This document shows positions 18,259 to 28,900 of a stretch of DNA of 64,000 bases, piece by piece (the first letter of the stretch is position 1; each line of letters begins with the position of its first letter). The notes beneath the pieces are model-generated. The model worked only from the letters and a program-made list of their open reading frames with translations. It was not told the DNA's origin and did not search any database. Both the position numbers and the translations under genes were made by a program. Source of the stretch: an uncultured Paraprevotella sp. (lineage in GTDB: Bacteria; Bacteroidota; Bacteroidia; Bacteroidales; Bacteroidaceae); contig CALULA010000009.1 of NCBI GenBank assembly GCA_944321365.1, positions 18,334 through 82,333 on the forward strand. The letters run 5' to 3'.

Positions 18259-18313
18259 CTTCACAATGTCGTGCCCGACCTGTCAGGACAGACGGCACGC
18301 CCGCTTCACGCGG

Positions 18314-19918
18314 TCATTTCACCTTTATTTTCAGCACGGGGGCTATCTCATTGGGCTTGGTGTCCGGCAGGGTCACTTTCAGCCCTTCGCCGTCGCGCAC
18401 GTAGTCTACTTTGCCATAGCCCAACAGTTCCACTTTTTTCACCTTGCCACAATACGGCACGCCGCTGCGCAGAGCTTTCAATTCCAGGCTGTTCCCTTCC
18501 GGCCAGCCCAACGGTGTGGCATACACGTACTTGCCTTTCTGCACGTAGCGCACATCTGCCGCCGTATATTTCTGCCCCTCGTTGAAGCCCTGTGCCTTCA
18601 CCGGATTGGACGCCTCAGCCAACGGGCCTTCGCCGAACACCGTCCAGGGCCGTGTTCCGTAGATGCTCTCGCTGTTGATGTCCATCCAGGCCTTGAGGTC
18701 CTTCAGGATGGCCACTTCCTTGTCATCTATCGCCCCGCTGCCGCGCAGAGGTACACTCAACAGCAGATTGCCGTTCTTGCTTACGATGTCCACCAGCATC
18801 TTCACCACCGTAGCCGCCGACTTGTAGCCGTTGCGGTCATATATGCCACGCTCATAATGCCAGGTGCCCAGACAGGTGCAGGTCTGCCAGGGTTTCTCCT
18901 GCGGACGGTCGGGAATGCCGCGCTCCACGTCCCACACCATGGCCTCCTTATGCTGAGGCTCCAGCACCTTGCCCGTCACCACGGCGTACTGCTTGCCGTG
19001 ATGGTCCTTCAGGCTCTTGTTGTACATGTGTGCCAATATCCGCACTCCCTCGTCACTGATAGGATAGAAAGGCAGCACCGTATCATCGAAATACAACACA
19101 TCGGGATTGTAACGGTTCACCACATCCAGCGTCCGGTTGAACACGTTGGTCTTGAAAGCCTCCGAGGGCTGCGAGGCCCCGTTGCCCCATGCCCACTGCC
19201 GGTGGATGGCCCCGATGTCCTTACTGTCCTTGCTCCGCTCGTGCTGCTGCTGATAAAGGTCCTGCGGGTCATAGCCCTCCCACCATTTGCCTTTTCCGTC
19301 GGCTTTCGTCAGTTTGCCGTCGTAGTCCTGCGCGCCTTCGTACCACGTCCACGCATGCGAGGCATGGATGCTCACGCCCAACGGCAGGTCATACTTCTTG
19401 CAAGCAGCGGCCCATTCGCCTACGATGTCACGTTTAGGCCCCATGTTCACCGAGTTCCACGGCTGGTACTTGCTGTCCCACAGGTCCATATTATCATGAT
19501 GATTACCCAAAGTCATGAAGTAACGCGCTCCCACGCTTTTATAGAAACGGACTAAAGAATCCGGCTCCCATTCCTCGGCTTTCCACTCATTGATCACGTC
19601 CTTGAAGCCGAAGTCTTTCGGGTCGCCGTATTTCTGCACATGTACCTTGTGCTGCCAGTGGCCGGGATAGTACATGCAGCGGGCATACCAGTCGCCCGAC
19701 TCCGGCTCGCACTGCGGCCCCCAGTGTGCCCAGATGCCGAACTTGGCGTCGCGGAACCACTCCGGACACTCATACTTGGCCAACGACTCCCACGTAGGCT
19801 CATACTCTCCCGTCTGTATCGGTTCGGCTTTCACCGGCTGCTGAGCCAGTGCGGGCTGCAGGCCTGCCAGCATCAACAAGGCCCCGCAAAAAACAGATTG
19901 AATAGTTTTATTCTCCAT
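18314..19918 (-). CDS. secreted GH29 alpha-L-fucosidase
   Basis: The enzyme removes alpha-linked L-fucose from glycans, such as host mucin or N-glycans. A cleavable signal peptide (hydrophobic core residues 10-20, Ala-Leu-Ala-Gln near 23-26) directs it to the periplasm. The GH29 barrel is clear: FGIWAHWGPQ at 60-69, the active-site His pair at 140-141 in GNHHD, and YFDD at 276-279 carrying the likely nucleophile Asp. The C-terminal region is a beta-sandwich. FucP, the fucose permease, is encoded 2.4 kb away on the same strand, so fucose release and uptake are probably linked. No SusC/SusD pair is nearby. Confidence 0.92.
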   Translation of the reverse strand: MENKTIQSVFCGALLMLAGLQPALAQQPVKAEPIQTGEYEPTWESLAKYECPEWFRDAKFGIWAHWGPQCEPESGDWYARCMYYPGHWQHKVHVQKYGDPKDFGFKDVINEWKAEEWEPDSLVRFYKSVGARYFMTLGNHHDNMDLWDSKYQPWNSVNMGPKRDIVGEWAAACKKYDLPLGVSIHASHAWTWYEGAQDYDGKLTKADGKGKWWEGYDPQDLYQQQHERSKDSKDIGAIHRQWAWGNGASQPSEAFKTNVFNRTLDVVNRYNPDVLYFDDTVLPFYPISDEGVRILAHMYNKSLKDHHGKQYAVVTGKVLEPQHKEAMVWDVERGIPDRPQEKPWQTCTCLGTWHYERGIYDRNGYKSAATVVKMLVDIVSKNGNLLLSVPLRGSGAIDDKEVAILKDLKAWMDINSESIYGTRPWTVFGEGPLAEASNPVKAQGFNEGQKYTAADVRYVQKGKYVYATPLGWPEGNSLELKALRSGVPYCGKVKKVELLGYGKVDYVRDGEGLKVTLPDTKPNEIAPVLKIKVK

Positions 19919-19999
19919 AGTTTAAAACTTAAAGATGATAATTAGATTGTTTTTTCCCTATTGTTGTCTTTCAAAGTTTGCTTTACCTAACCCATATCG

Positions 20000-20007
20000 C
20001 AAAGATA
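20000..20007 (-). promoter_or_regulatory. -7 box of the fucosidase gene
   Basis: TATCTTTG on the minus strand, followed by C, fits TAnnTTTG and lies 82 bp ahead of the ATG, leaving a leader of about 75 nt. Confidence 0.5.
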
Positions 20008-20392
20008 ACCCATTTTTCAGCTAAAAGATTTGAACTATTAAGACGAAAGATAGAACTTTATCGACATTCTACATCTATCCCGGCAATCTGACACTTTGTC
20101 CGGACCGACGCGCGAGAAGCCCGCCATTCAGCCTATGAATCAAAGTCGTACCCTACGCGCCATTCTCACGGAACGGGCAGAAATCAGCATATCGGTCAAA
20201 TGACATATCGCCCGACAGTTTGACATTCCGGCAAAGACTTCAGGCGCATTGCCTCGCCATACGGGTCAGCCGTCCGGCGAAATTCCAAGCAAAAAGACAG
20301 CTCCCCCGGCAACTCTCCGCTCACTCAACCGGAGTGGGAAAAGCGACTTTCCTCATGTTTTTCCGCACTATCCGGCATACCTGCAACGAACC

Positions 20393-20444
20393 GTGCGCAT
20401 CATCCGACCCCGTCATGCGCAAAAAAGGCAGTCTGTTTGCGGGG
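20393..20444. repeat. 22-bp periodic TTGCGCAA array F, degenerate
   Basis: GTGCGCAT at 20393, ATGCGCAA at 20415 and TTGCGGGG at 20437 are spaced exactly 22 bp. None is a perfect TTGCGCAA, but the register is that of the five better arrays. It sits in the gap between the beta-helix and fucosidase genes. Confidence 0.55.
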
Positions 20445-20727
20445 AAAAAACTTCAACTCACTACCTGAAATTTAAAATAATTATGCAGAAGCAGTCAAAC
20501 AACAGTAAGAATATACGCATGTTTATGCAGTTACCTGCACCGTATATTCCTCAACTCCACCTAAAAAAATCCTTTAGAAATAGCATTTTGTCAGCAATAC
20601 CCGTTCTGTCCGATGGTTTTGGCGGGGCTGACACTTACACCGGAATCTTAGCCCATCCTGAGCAGCATGCCAGAATGTCTCCACCGCCGGACCACGTCAA
20701 CAGTAAAAATCGAAACAAAAAGGCTTC

Positions 20728-22284
20728 TCAGTCGGCTTGCCTCATCTCTTCAAAAAAAGACTGTATCTTCTCCGGCCGTACGGCTTTCAGGACTGCCGCT
20801 CCATCGCCCACGGTCACTTCCCGGAACAAAAAGCCGAAAGCTTCTGCCGCCTCCGGGCTTTGGTCTTTCTGCAACAGGTATCGGACCGACGAAACGCGCC
20901 CCTGAGCATCATCGGGTCTGCCTTCAAACACACCCAGATAATAGTTGGCATCGAAGCGGTTGCCGGTCGAACGGCCAAGCCGGAATGCAGAAGGTTGCGG
21001 CGCATAGAACACATTCTCACGGAACAGCGTCGAATCGGCATACCCTCCCCAAGAGTCTGAAACGACCATCGCACGATGCACTTCAGCCGACGGTTTCCGC
21101 TCCACATGCAGGATGTTCCGCTCTATCCGTGCACGGGTGCAAGGTCCTGAGATGTGTATGGCGGGCGAAAAGCAGTCTCCGGTTCGGGTCCGGCGGCGGC
21201 GCACTCCGTCACCGATGCTGACGTTATAGCGTACAACCGGAGCTTGGTTTCCCAAGTTGTCCGCAGGATCAGTCTCTCCTCCGCCCGCATTGCAGATGAG
21301 CACAAAACCGCCATCGTTGCCATGACTGTAGTTGTATTGGATGACCGTGTTCGTACAATTGTAGTCGGCATCAAAGCCCTGACCGTCCCACGGTGCCTTG
21401 TGGCCGCTCACCTCATTGAAACGGATGAGCGTGTTGTCGCAGCTCCAAGGCCAAATGCCGGCTGCCGCCTCACCCTGAGGCAGCAGGTCCGTGCAACGGC
21501 GCATCAGATTATACTCCACCAAAGCTCCCTCACAACCGATGGGCACGATGCCGTCGCCCGGCACTTCCTCGATGAGGTTTCCGCGTACCACCGTATGCGT
21601 ACTCGGATGCCAGTCGCGCCTGCTCCAGGGAGCACTCCAGATAATGGCATTACGTTCGCAACGCCGGACGACACAGTTCTCAATCGTCAGACTGTCGAAC
21701 ACGGAAACCGGACCATTCTCGTCCCAATGGCTGCGCACCAGTATGCCGCTCCCACCCCCTTCTTTCTTCACCAGACTGCCGTTCACATCGTGAACATACA
21801 ACGCCTCCAGCACGACATGATGCGACACACCGTAGTTCTCGCATTCCACAAGCACGCCCGTACGTCCGGCCAGTCGCGCCGTTCCGCGGTTTACCACCTC
21901 CAGTTCCCGCAGGGTGAGATAATCGGAATTGCGGACTCTGACAGCATAGTATGAGCTGTCCGGAGCTACGACACGAGGCTTCTCTCCCACGCCATAGGCA
22001 CCGACCACTATCCGCCGGGCCGACAGCCCTCGTCCGGACACTTCCAGCTGCCCGCAGAATGTCGTTCCACGGCGCAGCAGCAAGCTGTCGCCGGGCTGCA
22101 ACCGTAGTCCGCAGACTTTGGACAGACTTCTCCACGCCTCCCCTGCAGACAGGCCGCTTGCGGCATCGTTCCCACTCACAGCGTCAATATAATAGTTCAC
22201 TCCCCGCTCTGCTCCCAGACAGGGCAGGCACACAACCGTCAACGACACCAGAGTCAAAACACACTTCAAGAAAACATCAGGCAT
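20728..22284 (-). CDS. secreted right-handed beta-helix protein, polysaccharide lyase-like
   Basis: The 518-residue protein has a signal peptide (hydrophobic residues 6-23) and starts with YYIDAVSGNDAASGLSAGEAWRSL, the DUF1565-type opening of right-handed beta-helix proteins. The body is made of short Asn-rich turns such as IENCVVRRCERNAIIW, TVVRGNLIEEV and TVIQYNYSHGNDGGF, the pattern of pectate-lyase-like solenoids. Such proteins bind or cleave polysaccharides; the substrate cannot be read. It lies 58 bp after fucP on the same strand, so it is probably in the fucose operon and may act on a fucosylated glycan. Confidence 0.82.
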   Translation of the reverse strand: MPDVFLKCVLTLVSLTVVCLPCLGAERGVNYYIDAVSGNDAASGLSAGEAWRSLSKVCGLRLQPGDSLLLRRGTTFCGQLEVSGRGLSARRIVVGAYGVGEKPRVVAPDSSYYAVRVRNSDYLTLRELEVVNRGTARLAGRTGVLVECENYGVSHHVVLEALYVHDVNGSLVKKEGGGSGILVRSHWDENGPVSVFDSLTIENCVVRRCERNAIIWSAPWSRRDWHPSTHTVVRGNLIEEVPGDGIVPIGCEGALVEYNLMRRCTDLLPQGEAAAGIWPWSCDNTLIRFNEVSGHKAPWDGQGFDADYNCTNTVIQYNYSHGNDGGFVLICNAGGGETDPADNLGNQAPVVRYNVSIGDGVRRRRTRTGDCFSPAIHISGPCTRARIERNILHVERKPSAEVHRAMVVSDSWGGYADSTLFRENVFYAPQPSAFRLGRSTGNRFDANYYLGVFEGRPDDAQGRVSSVRYLLQKDQSPEAAEAFGFLFREVTVGDGAAVLKAVRPEKIQSFFEEMRQAD

Positions 22285-22342
22285 AGCACTTTATATTAAA
22301 ATCTGACAATATGACAAACAACCTGCTTACATCCCGCCGCAT

Positions 22343-23659
22343 TCACCCCCATCCATGACGGGAAGCCCGATGTCCGTAAACAGCAACCACCGCGAAGCAG
22401 ACAAGCGGCAGGGCAAACGACAGATTCACGGCGGGCAGTCCACACAGTTCGTGAAGGTCGATGACATAAGCCTGAAGAGGCGGCAACACCGAACCGCCCA
22501 ATATGGACATAATCAGGCCCGCCGCACCAAGTTTGGCATCCTCACCCAACCCTTTCAGAGCGATACCGTAGATGGTGGGGAACATCAGCGACATGCAAGC
22601 CGACACACCGACCATACAATACATGCCCCAGATGTTCTGAAAACAAATCACTCCCACGGTAAACACCATGCTGCCTGAAGCAAACATCCGCAACAACTGT
22701 CCGGAACGGAAGTAGCGCAAAAGGAACGTACAGACGAAACGAGCCACACAGAACACGGCCATCGCCGCAATGTTGAACTGTTGCGACCGCACCTCGGCCG
22801 CCTGTTCGGCCATGCCCATGGACATGAACAGCCGCGTACCGTACTGGATAATGAACGTCCAGCACATCACCTGTGCCCCCACATAAAAGAACTGCGTAAA
22901 CACGCCCTCGCGATAACGCGGCACAGCAAAGATACGCCGCAAGGTAGGCATGAAGTCTATCCTGCCCGAACTGTCGCCATGTTTCGGCATTTTCACCAGA
23001 CGGATGAGCACCAACATGCAGAATGCCACCAGACCTATCGCCAGATAAGGAGCAATTAAAGTGGCCAGATCCGCATCGCGCACAGCCGCGAACTCACTGT
23101 CCGACAGCAAGGCACGCTCGGCAGTGTCCAAGGGATGCAGACGAAGTTGCACAAATTCCATGGCTACATACATGCCCAACAAAGCACCGACGGGATTGAA
23201 AGCCTGGGCCAGATTAAGCCGTCGCGTGGCCGTTTCCTCAGGTCCCATAGACAAAATATACGGATTACAACTCGTCTCCAGGAACGACAGGCCGCAGGTC
23301 AGAATGAAGTAAGCCAGCAAAAAAGGATAATAATCTCCCGTAAGCCGGGCCGGGAAGAACAGGAAAGCACCGAAAGCAAACAGTCCCAGTCCAAGCATGA
23401 CACCGGACTTGTAGGAATAACGTCGGATAAACATGGCCGCCGGAAAGGACATGGCAAAATAGCCTCCGTAGAACGCCACCTGAATAAGTGTCCCTTCCGT
23501 CACACTCATACGGAAGATCTTGGAAAAGGCTTTCACCATCGGAGTGGTTATGTCGTTGGCAAATCCCCACAATGCAAAACAGCTCGTGATGAGGATAAAA
23601 GGAATAAGCATGCCCCATCCCTTCCGGCCTGTTGCTGATTTCTCGTCCATAGTTTTCAT
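22343..23659 (-). CDS. fucP: L-fucose:H+ symporter FucP (MFS)
   Basis: FucP imports L-fucose with a proton through the inner membrane. The 438-residue protein has about 12 membrane spans. Asp36 in GFANDIT and Glu128 in SFLETSCNPY match the two buried acidic residues needed for proton coupling and sugar binding in E. coli FucP (Asp46, Glu135). The beta-helix gene follows at 58 bp, and the fucosidase gene is further downstream. No fucose isomerase or kinase gene lies in the window. A 10-bp palindrome ATAACGTTAT stands about 120 bp upstream. Confidence 0.9.
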   Translation of the reverse strand: MKTMDEKSATGRKGWGMLIPFILITSCFALWGFANDITTPMVKAFSKIFRMSVTEGTLIQVAFYGGYFAMSFPAAMFIRRYSYKSGVMLGLGLFAFGAFLFFPARLTGDYYPFLLAYFILTCGLSFLETSCNPYILSMGPEETATRRLNLAQAFNPVGALLGMYVAMEFVQLRLHPLDTAERALLSDSEFAAVRDADLATLIAPYLAIGLVAFCMLVLIRLVKMPKHGDSSGRIDFMPTLRRIFAVPRYREGVFTQFFYVGAQVMCWTFIIQYGTRLFMSMGMAEQAAEVRSQQFNIAAMAVFCVARFVCTFLLRYFRSGQLLRMFASGSMVFTVGVICFQNIWGMYCMVGVSACMSLMFPTIYGIALKGLGEDAKLGAAGLIMSILGGSVLPPLQAYVIDLHELCGLPAVNLSFALPLVCFAVVAVYGHRASRHGWG

Positions 23660-23853
23660 CGCATTATTACGCCATTATAAAGTCTTAACCGTATCCACAG
23701 AAATAAACCGTACACAAAAAGAGAAACGTTTTCACGCCAGATGACACCTCGCATCTGCTCCTCCATACGTCTCTGACTTGAAAATAACGTTATATTCTCC
23801 CATTATATTGCCAGAATCTGCCTATATTTACAACTTAATAAACACGCTCACCT

Positions 23854-24105
23854 ATGGCGGGCGACATAGACCAGACGCGTCTTCTGGTGGTATACAGCGG
23901 GAAAGCTTTCTGTAAAGGAAACTGGAACTATAAGGACATCTGCAGTCCATTCGCCCGCATCTATCACATCACTAAAGACAAGGTGCAAACCGGACTGTCG
24001 GAAAAAACGCAGGCCCTGCACGAAAAACGGATGCACATCATACCGGCTTTCATGCCGCACGCTACATCTGTCACGGCGAGTCCGGACAAAAGACAACAAG
24101 AATGA
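23854..24105 (+). pseudogene. remnant of an AraC-family regulator (N-terminal part)
   Basis: An 83-residue frame begins like the ligand-binding domain of Bacteroidetes AraC-type regulators: a short GDIDQTRLLVVYSGKAFC opening, then NWNYKDICSPFARIYHITKD, where SPFARIY is typical, then a LHEKRMHIIPAFMPH segment matching the usual L-x-x-G-x-x-x-LIPAFTPH strand. After PHAT the frame is lost; the +1 frame gives YICHGESGQ, close to the expected continuation. The C-terminal DNA-binding half is absent before ispF at 24187. It thus looks like a frameshifted and deleted gene, divergent from fucP, and may once have controlled the fucose genes. A -7-like TATATTTA lies at 23823-23830. Confidence 0.6.
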
Positions 24106-24186
24106 CGCCCATGACCTATCGCAGGACACAGTACGAGACGGCCTGACAGCAAACCGTCGGCAACGCTTTTTCCGGAAAAAGTGAAG

Positions 24187-24666
24187 CTATTTCTCTATAA
24201 GCACCACCGCATAGGCCGCAATGCCTTCCTCGCGCCCCGTGAAACCCAGCTTCTCGGTTGTAGTGGCCTTGACAGACACATCGTCCGCATCCACTCCCAT
24301 CACCTGCGCCAGACAGGCCTGCATGGCCGGGATGTGCGGATTCAGCTTCGGACGCTCCGCGCACACCGTGGCGTCCACATTGCCCACACGGTAGCCCTTT
24401 CCGGCTATCAGTTCCACGGTCTTGCGCAGCAGCACCTTGCTGTCTATGCCGCGGAATGCTTCGCCCGTGTCGGGGAAATGAAAACCGATGTCGCGCATAT
24501 TGGCGGCCCCCAACAAAGCATCGCAAATGGCATGAATCAGCACGTCGGCATCACTGTGCCCCAACAGGCCCACAGTGTGCTCCAGCCGGATGCCGCCCAG
24601 CCAAAGTTCGCGCCCTTCCACCAGACGGTGGACATCAAAACCGAAACCTACCCTGACCTTTCCCAT
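24187..24666 (-). CDS. ispF: 2-C-methyl-D-erythritol 2,4-cyclodiphosphate synthase
   Basis: IspF closes the cyclic diphosphate in the MEP isoprenoid pathway. The 159-residue protein has the zinc ligands Asp11, His13 (GFDVHR) and His45 (SDADVLIH), plus the AERPKLNPH motif that binds CDP. It lies 25 bp after porV. The porU-porV-ispF order is also found in Porphyromonas gingivalis, so its place in a T9SS operon is conserved although its function is unrelated. Confidence 0.95.
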   Translation of the reverse strand: MGKVRVGFGFDVHRLVEGRELWLGGIRLEHTVGLLGHSDADVLIHAICDALLGAANMRDIGFHFPDTGEAFRGIDSKVLLRKTVELIAGKGYRVGNVDATVCAERPKLNPHIPAMQACLAQVMGVDADDVSVKATTTEKLGFTGREEGIAAYAVVLIEK

Positions 24667-24691
24667 AGTCCTATAAACTCAATATCAAACA

Positions 24692-25870
24692 TCAACGGCG
24701 ACCGAAAAGGTCCTTTATGCCGTCCAGATCAAATCCGAGCGTGAAACGCATCGTCTGGTCCAGTGGGTTGCTCTGCGCCGTAGAGAACACATAACCGGCA
24801 TCGAGCGAGAACACGCTCATGCGGAATCCGGCACCGAACGTCAGATACTTGCGGTTACCTTTGTTCGCACTCTCGTGGTGATAACCGGCACGCAGGGAGA
24901 AACGGTCGTTGTAGGTGTACTCCATACCTACGCTCCACTGTATCTCCTGCATCTCCTCCTTAAAGCCGTTGGGCGCATCGCCAAAGCTCTTGAATATGCC
25001 GGCAATGGGCGAAACGTCGTAATATTCCCGCTGCACACGGTCGGTATAGTCCTGATCCAACTCCCCTTCTTCCTGCTTGGGATAAGTGGGCACCAGCAAC
25101 TTATTGGCATCCGCTGCGATAGAGAATTTATTATATTCATTAATGGGGACAAGGAAATTCACACCCAAACGGAGATTCGTCGGTATAAATTCGGAATTAT
25201 CATCCCCGCCATAAGAGATTTTACTGCCGATATTGCTGATGTTCAATCCGATGCCCATGTTCCACTCACGGGTACGGCCGACAAAATAACGGTTCCAGTA
25301 AAGGGCGATATCAGCGGCAAACGCCTTGCCCGGACTGGTCTCGTCCGAATAGTCATAAGTGATGTCCGACAGGATGAAGCGCAAAGCAACCGCCGCCGAG
25401 AACGTCTCGCTCAGCATGCGTGAGTAAGCCACGTCCACCGACATCTCATAAGGGCTGATGGTCATGTCCATCACGTCGCTCGAAGCCGAACTGCTGGTGG
25501 AAACTTCTCCCAACGAAAAATAACGCAAAGAAGCACTCAGGGCCTGATAATCGCCGATGCGGTAGAAACCGCTGACGTAGGCCAGATTGATGTCATTGAC
25601 CAACTGACGCAACCACGGCGTATAACTGACCGCCACTCCCGCACGTGCTATGGTGAACGGATACTTTGCCGGATTCCAATATTGCGAATTGGCATCCGGC
25701 TCGGTGGCCGCACCCAAATCGCCCATAGAGCCTCCTCTGGCATCAGGAGCTATGGACTGCGAGGTCACACTGGTGGTCACGGGGTTGAACATATTCCTCT
25801 TGTCTTGTGCCTGCAGGGACATCCCCGCCCCCAGCAACAGGAACAAAGCGGCAAACAGATATTTCTTCAT
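24692..25870 (-). CDS. porV: T9SS outer-membrane shuttle protein PorV
   Basis: PorV (LptO, PG27) is an FadL-like outer-membrane barrel that collects cargo from SprA and takes it to the PorU sortase. The 392-residue protein has a signal peptide ending near Leu-Gln-Ala-Gln at residues 19-22, followed by the family opening NMFNPVTTSVTSQSIAPDARGG. Alternating strands continue to a final TMRFTLGFDLDGIKDLFGRR. The gene lies 49 bp after porU. Its presence with sprA and porU argues for a working T9SS, although porK-porN genes are not in the window. Confidence 0.95.
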   Translation of the reverse strand: MKKYLFAALFLLLGAGMSLQAQDKRNMFNPVTTSVTSQSIAPDARGGSMGDLGAATEPDANSQYWNPAKYPFTIARAGVAVSYTPWLRQLVNDINLAYVSGFYRIGDYQALSASLRYFSLGEVSTSSSASSDVMDMTISPYEMSVDVAYSRMLSETFSAAVALRFILSDITYDYSDETSPGKAFAADIALYWNRYFVGRTREWNMGIGLNISNIGSKISYGGDDNSEFIPTNLRLGVNFLVPINEYNKFSIAADANKLLVPTYPKQEEGELDQDYTDRVQREYYDVSPIAGIFKSFGDAPNGFKEEMQEIQWSVGMEYTYNDRFSLRAGYHHESANKGNRKYLTFGAGFRMSVFSLDAGYVFSTAQSNPLDQTMRFTLGFDLDGIKDLFGRR

Positions 25871-25919
25871 ACTTTCATTGATTCACTTACACGAAAGAAT
25901 AACGCCGGAAAAGCTTAAA

Positions 25920-28900
25920 TTATTGCCTAAGTATAATTAATTTATTTACTTTAGACACGGCCTTGCTGTCCGTCGTAGCCACACTGACCCGGCAGAGATA
26001 AACTCCGGTGGAAAGCGGCATGCCTGCCGACGTGGTCAGGTTCCATGTCACGGGATAAATGCCATCTGACGAAGTTCCTTGCTCTGTATGTGTCCACAAC
26101 TTCCGTCCGGCGAAGTCGAAAACTTCGAGCGTGAAGTTGCAAGCTACGCCCGGCCTGTCGTAACGCACAATGAACGTAGTCTGTTCACGGGCAGGATTAT
26201 TCGTACAGCTCAAACTTATCAACTCTGGTTCTCTATGGCCATCCACATTGAATTCCAATGTCACGGAAGATGAATTGTTCATCACATCCCAAGCCCTGAA
26301 AGTCAAAGTATGCCAGCCGTCAGACAAGTCCGGAATAAGATAAGCCAACTGTCCCCGACGATAATCGCCGAATTCATTCTCGTATTCGTCATTCAGGATG
26401 TAAGTGGTGGACGGGTCCCCGTCTATACAAAGCTCCAAATCATGCCCCACAGCCGTATTCGAGGTGTTGATGCCACTGTCATCTTCCAACAACGCGACGA
26501 AATAAGGGGTAGAGTTAACCGTTCCGCCCGAAACAAAATCCTCACGGTTAAGATAAGCTGTGATGACAGGCCCTTCCGTATCGCCCGCCAGATCGGTCCC
26601 GCTTCCGCCCACCGTCACATTTTCCGTATAGCCATTGGCTTCACGACGCTTGTCATTGTCTATGGCATACAGCAATACCCGTCCCGGTTCACCGGAATAC
26701 TTGATGTCAAGAGGAATGGTAAACGTCATATCAAACACTCCATTACGGACGGAATCGCTCCCCACATAGATTCGTTTGTCGCGCGTGTAGAAAGTAAATG
26801 CGGTATCTGCCGCCGCATTGTTCAGACAGGTGATCAGGCTCTCGCTGTCATACACCGTCATCGAAACGATTCCGGCATAATCTGACAGCCTGTTACCGTC
26901 TCCGTCTTCTACATGACCGGACACACGGGCGATACTTCCTGCCTTGAAATCTGCAAACGGAAAGCCCTCGCCAATCTGCTGACCATTAACACTATCCACC
27001 ACCATATTGTACTCCGGCATGCCAATTTTCAAGGCCGGATCGCCAAGCAAAACATAATGAAGCTTATTCTCGGAATTGTCTGCACCGGTATTCACCAATT
27101 CTGTCTTGGCTAAACGTACCGCATCTCCAATAGTATAACGACGCCCGTTCTCATCTTTATCGAAAAGATAACGGGTGAAAGCAACATTCATAGAGCTGTT
27201 CCGCCCCGTATATACCGTCCGGGTCGTACCATAAAAAGCCACAGCCGCCCCCTCCGGCTGCAACACTGCGGTCTCTCCGATATTGGTTTCCTGCATGTCA
27301 AAAGGATTCACATCGCAAGCCGCCGTCACCCACAAGGGCACCTTATTAGATGTATAGGTAGTGAAATCAGTCCATCGAAGCACATATTCATGCGACAATT
27401 CACGCGGATTGCCATGTCCCGTATAATTCATGACCAAAGCACCGTCTTCCATCTGGGCCGCAATGTCGGCCTCCACGCCGGGATAGGTGAAATTCGTGGC
27501 ACTCGACTCCCGTTTATATGCATCCCAATAAATACGGTTGACCTGCAAGGCCGGATAATCTTCTTCTATCAACGATGCGATTCTCTCGGCAGCATCCATA
27601 TGTTCGTTGTTGTCACCATCGTCTCCCATCACGCATACCACGTTCTTCCACGCTCCCGCATTCCTGTTTTCCATGTAGTCGATGGTCTTGTCTACCATAA
27701 CCTGCGCGTCGGCTTCTGTAGTGACGGGGAAACGACCTATGCCCAAATCCGTCTTATCTGTCAAAAGATTCCCTCCCTCGCCATCGTCTAAAAGTCCAAA
27801 ATAATCCTCCATCACATAGCTGTTTACATGGCTGAGAGAGTTTTCAGATTCATAGCACAATAGATAATCGTCCTGATTCAATCCGCGCACCGCCGCCGTC
27901 TGCATACGGTTATCCCACACTCCGTCTCCGAACAACAGCAGGTAACGCGGCATATCTTGTTCGGTATCGGCTCTGTCGTACAGCATCTTCATAAAACGGC
28001 GATAGGCCGTAGCATCAGGCGTTCCTGAAGAAAACTCATTGTAAATCTGGTCTGCACGGACAACCAGCACCCGCAACCCTCCCAGATTACGGTGCGCTTC
28101 GGCCAGACGCTCTGCCTGAGTATACAACTTACCGCTGGCCGGAATGATGATCACCATATCCGTTGCCCCCGTCGCATGCAAATCCTGATTGACGACCTCA
28201 CCGATGTAAGTAGGCGCAGGAAAGTCTGCATCCACATCCACGGCAACATACTCCCGCGTAGGATCATCCACGGCCACCGTATACGTTTCTCCGGACAAAG
28301 AGCCTTGCATCTCGGTCATCGGTTCGCCACGAAGGCCTAAACGCCACAGCTTTACCGAACTGCGTCCGTTGGTATTGATGGCAAAATTACTGGCTGTCCG
28401 TGTTGTATGGCGGATATATAAATAAGGTTCGCTCATGACAAGCTGTCGCCTGTAACTCATCTCCAGATAGCCCAGACGGGATTCCACGCCCGCAGGAACT
28501 GTCAACGAGACCTCCGTTTCCGTGCTTCCCTCCGGAAAAGAAGCTAAGGTATAACTGGCCGTAGCCGCTCTTGCTGCATCATATTCTCCAGAAGAATTGA
28601 TGCTGAGAGAAGTCCTCTCCTGACCGTCCACTGAGACACGGACAGAAACTCTTGAAGAGGAATGAGCCGTAAAATGAATATTCAGGACTCCCCCGGCGGA
28701 AGACACGGGATCCACCACCGGCAATTGATATGTCCGCGTTCCGGTCTGCGCAAGACTAGATGATTCATAAAACATGCGCCCGCTCTGATACCATGAATAC
28801 TCTTCCGGATGATATACGGCATAAGCCGGCGTATAATCCAAATCACGAAGAGGAGTCGTCTCCGCTGATTCTACCGGAATAGATAACGGGGCGTCACCCT

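Larger units (their letters stand above)
19919..20727. other. 809-bp intergenic region with promoter and array F
   Basis: The region holds the fucosidase promoter at its left end and the degenerate 22-bp array F in the middle. Open frames here are short and unlike proteins. No terminator was recognised for the beta-helix gene that ends at 20728. It is the longest stretch without a gene in the window. Confidence 0.5.

Noticed and set aside
18125..19555. Plus-strand open frame of 476 codons opposite the fucosidase gene
   Set aside because: Shadow frame; the fucosidase on the other strand has full GH29 motifs and a signal peptide.
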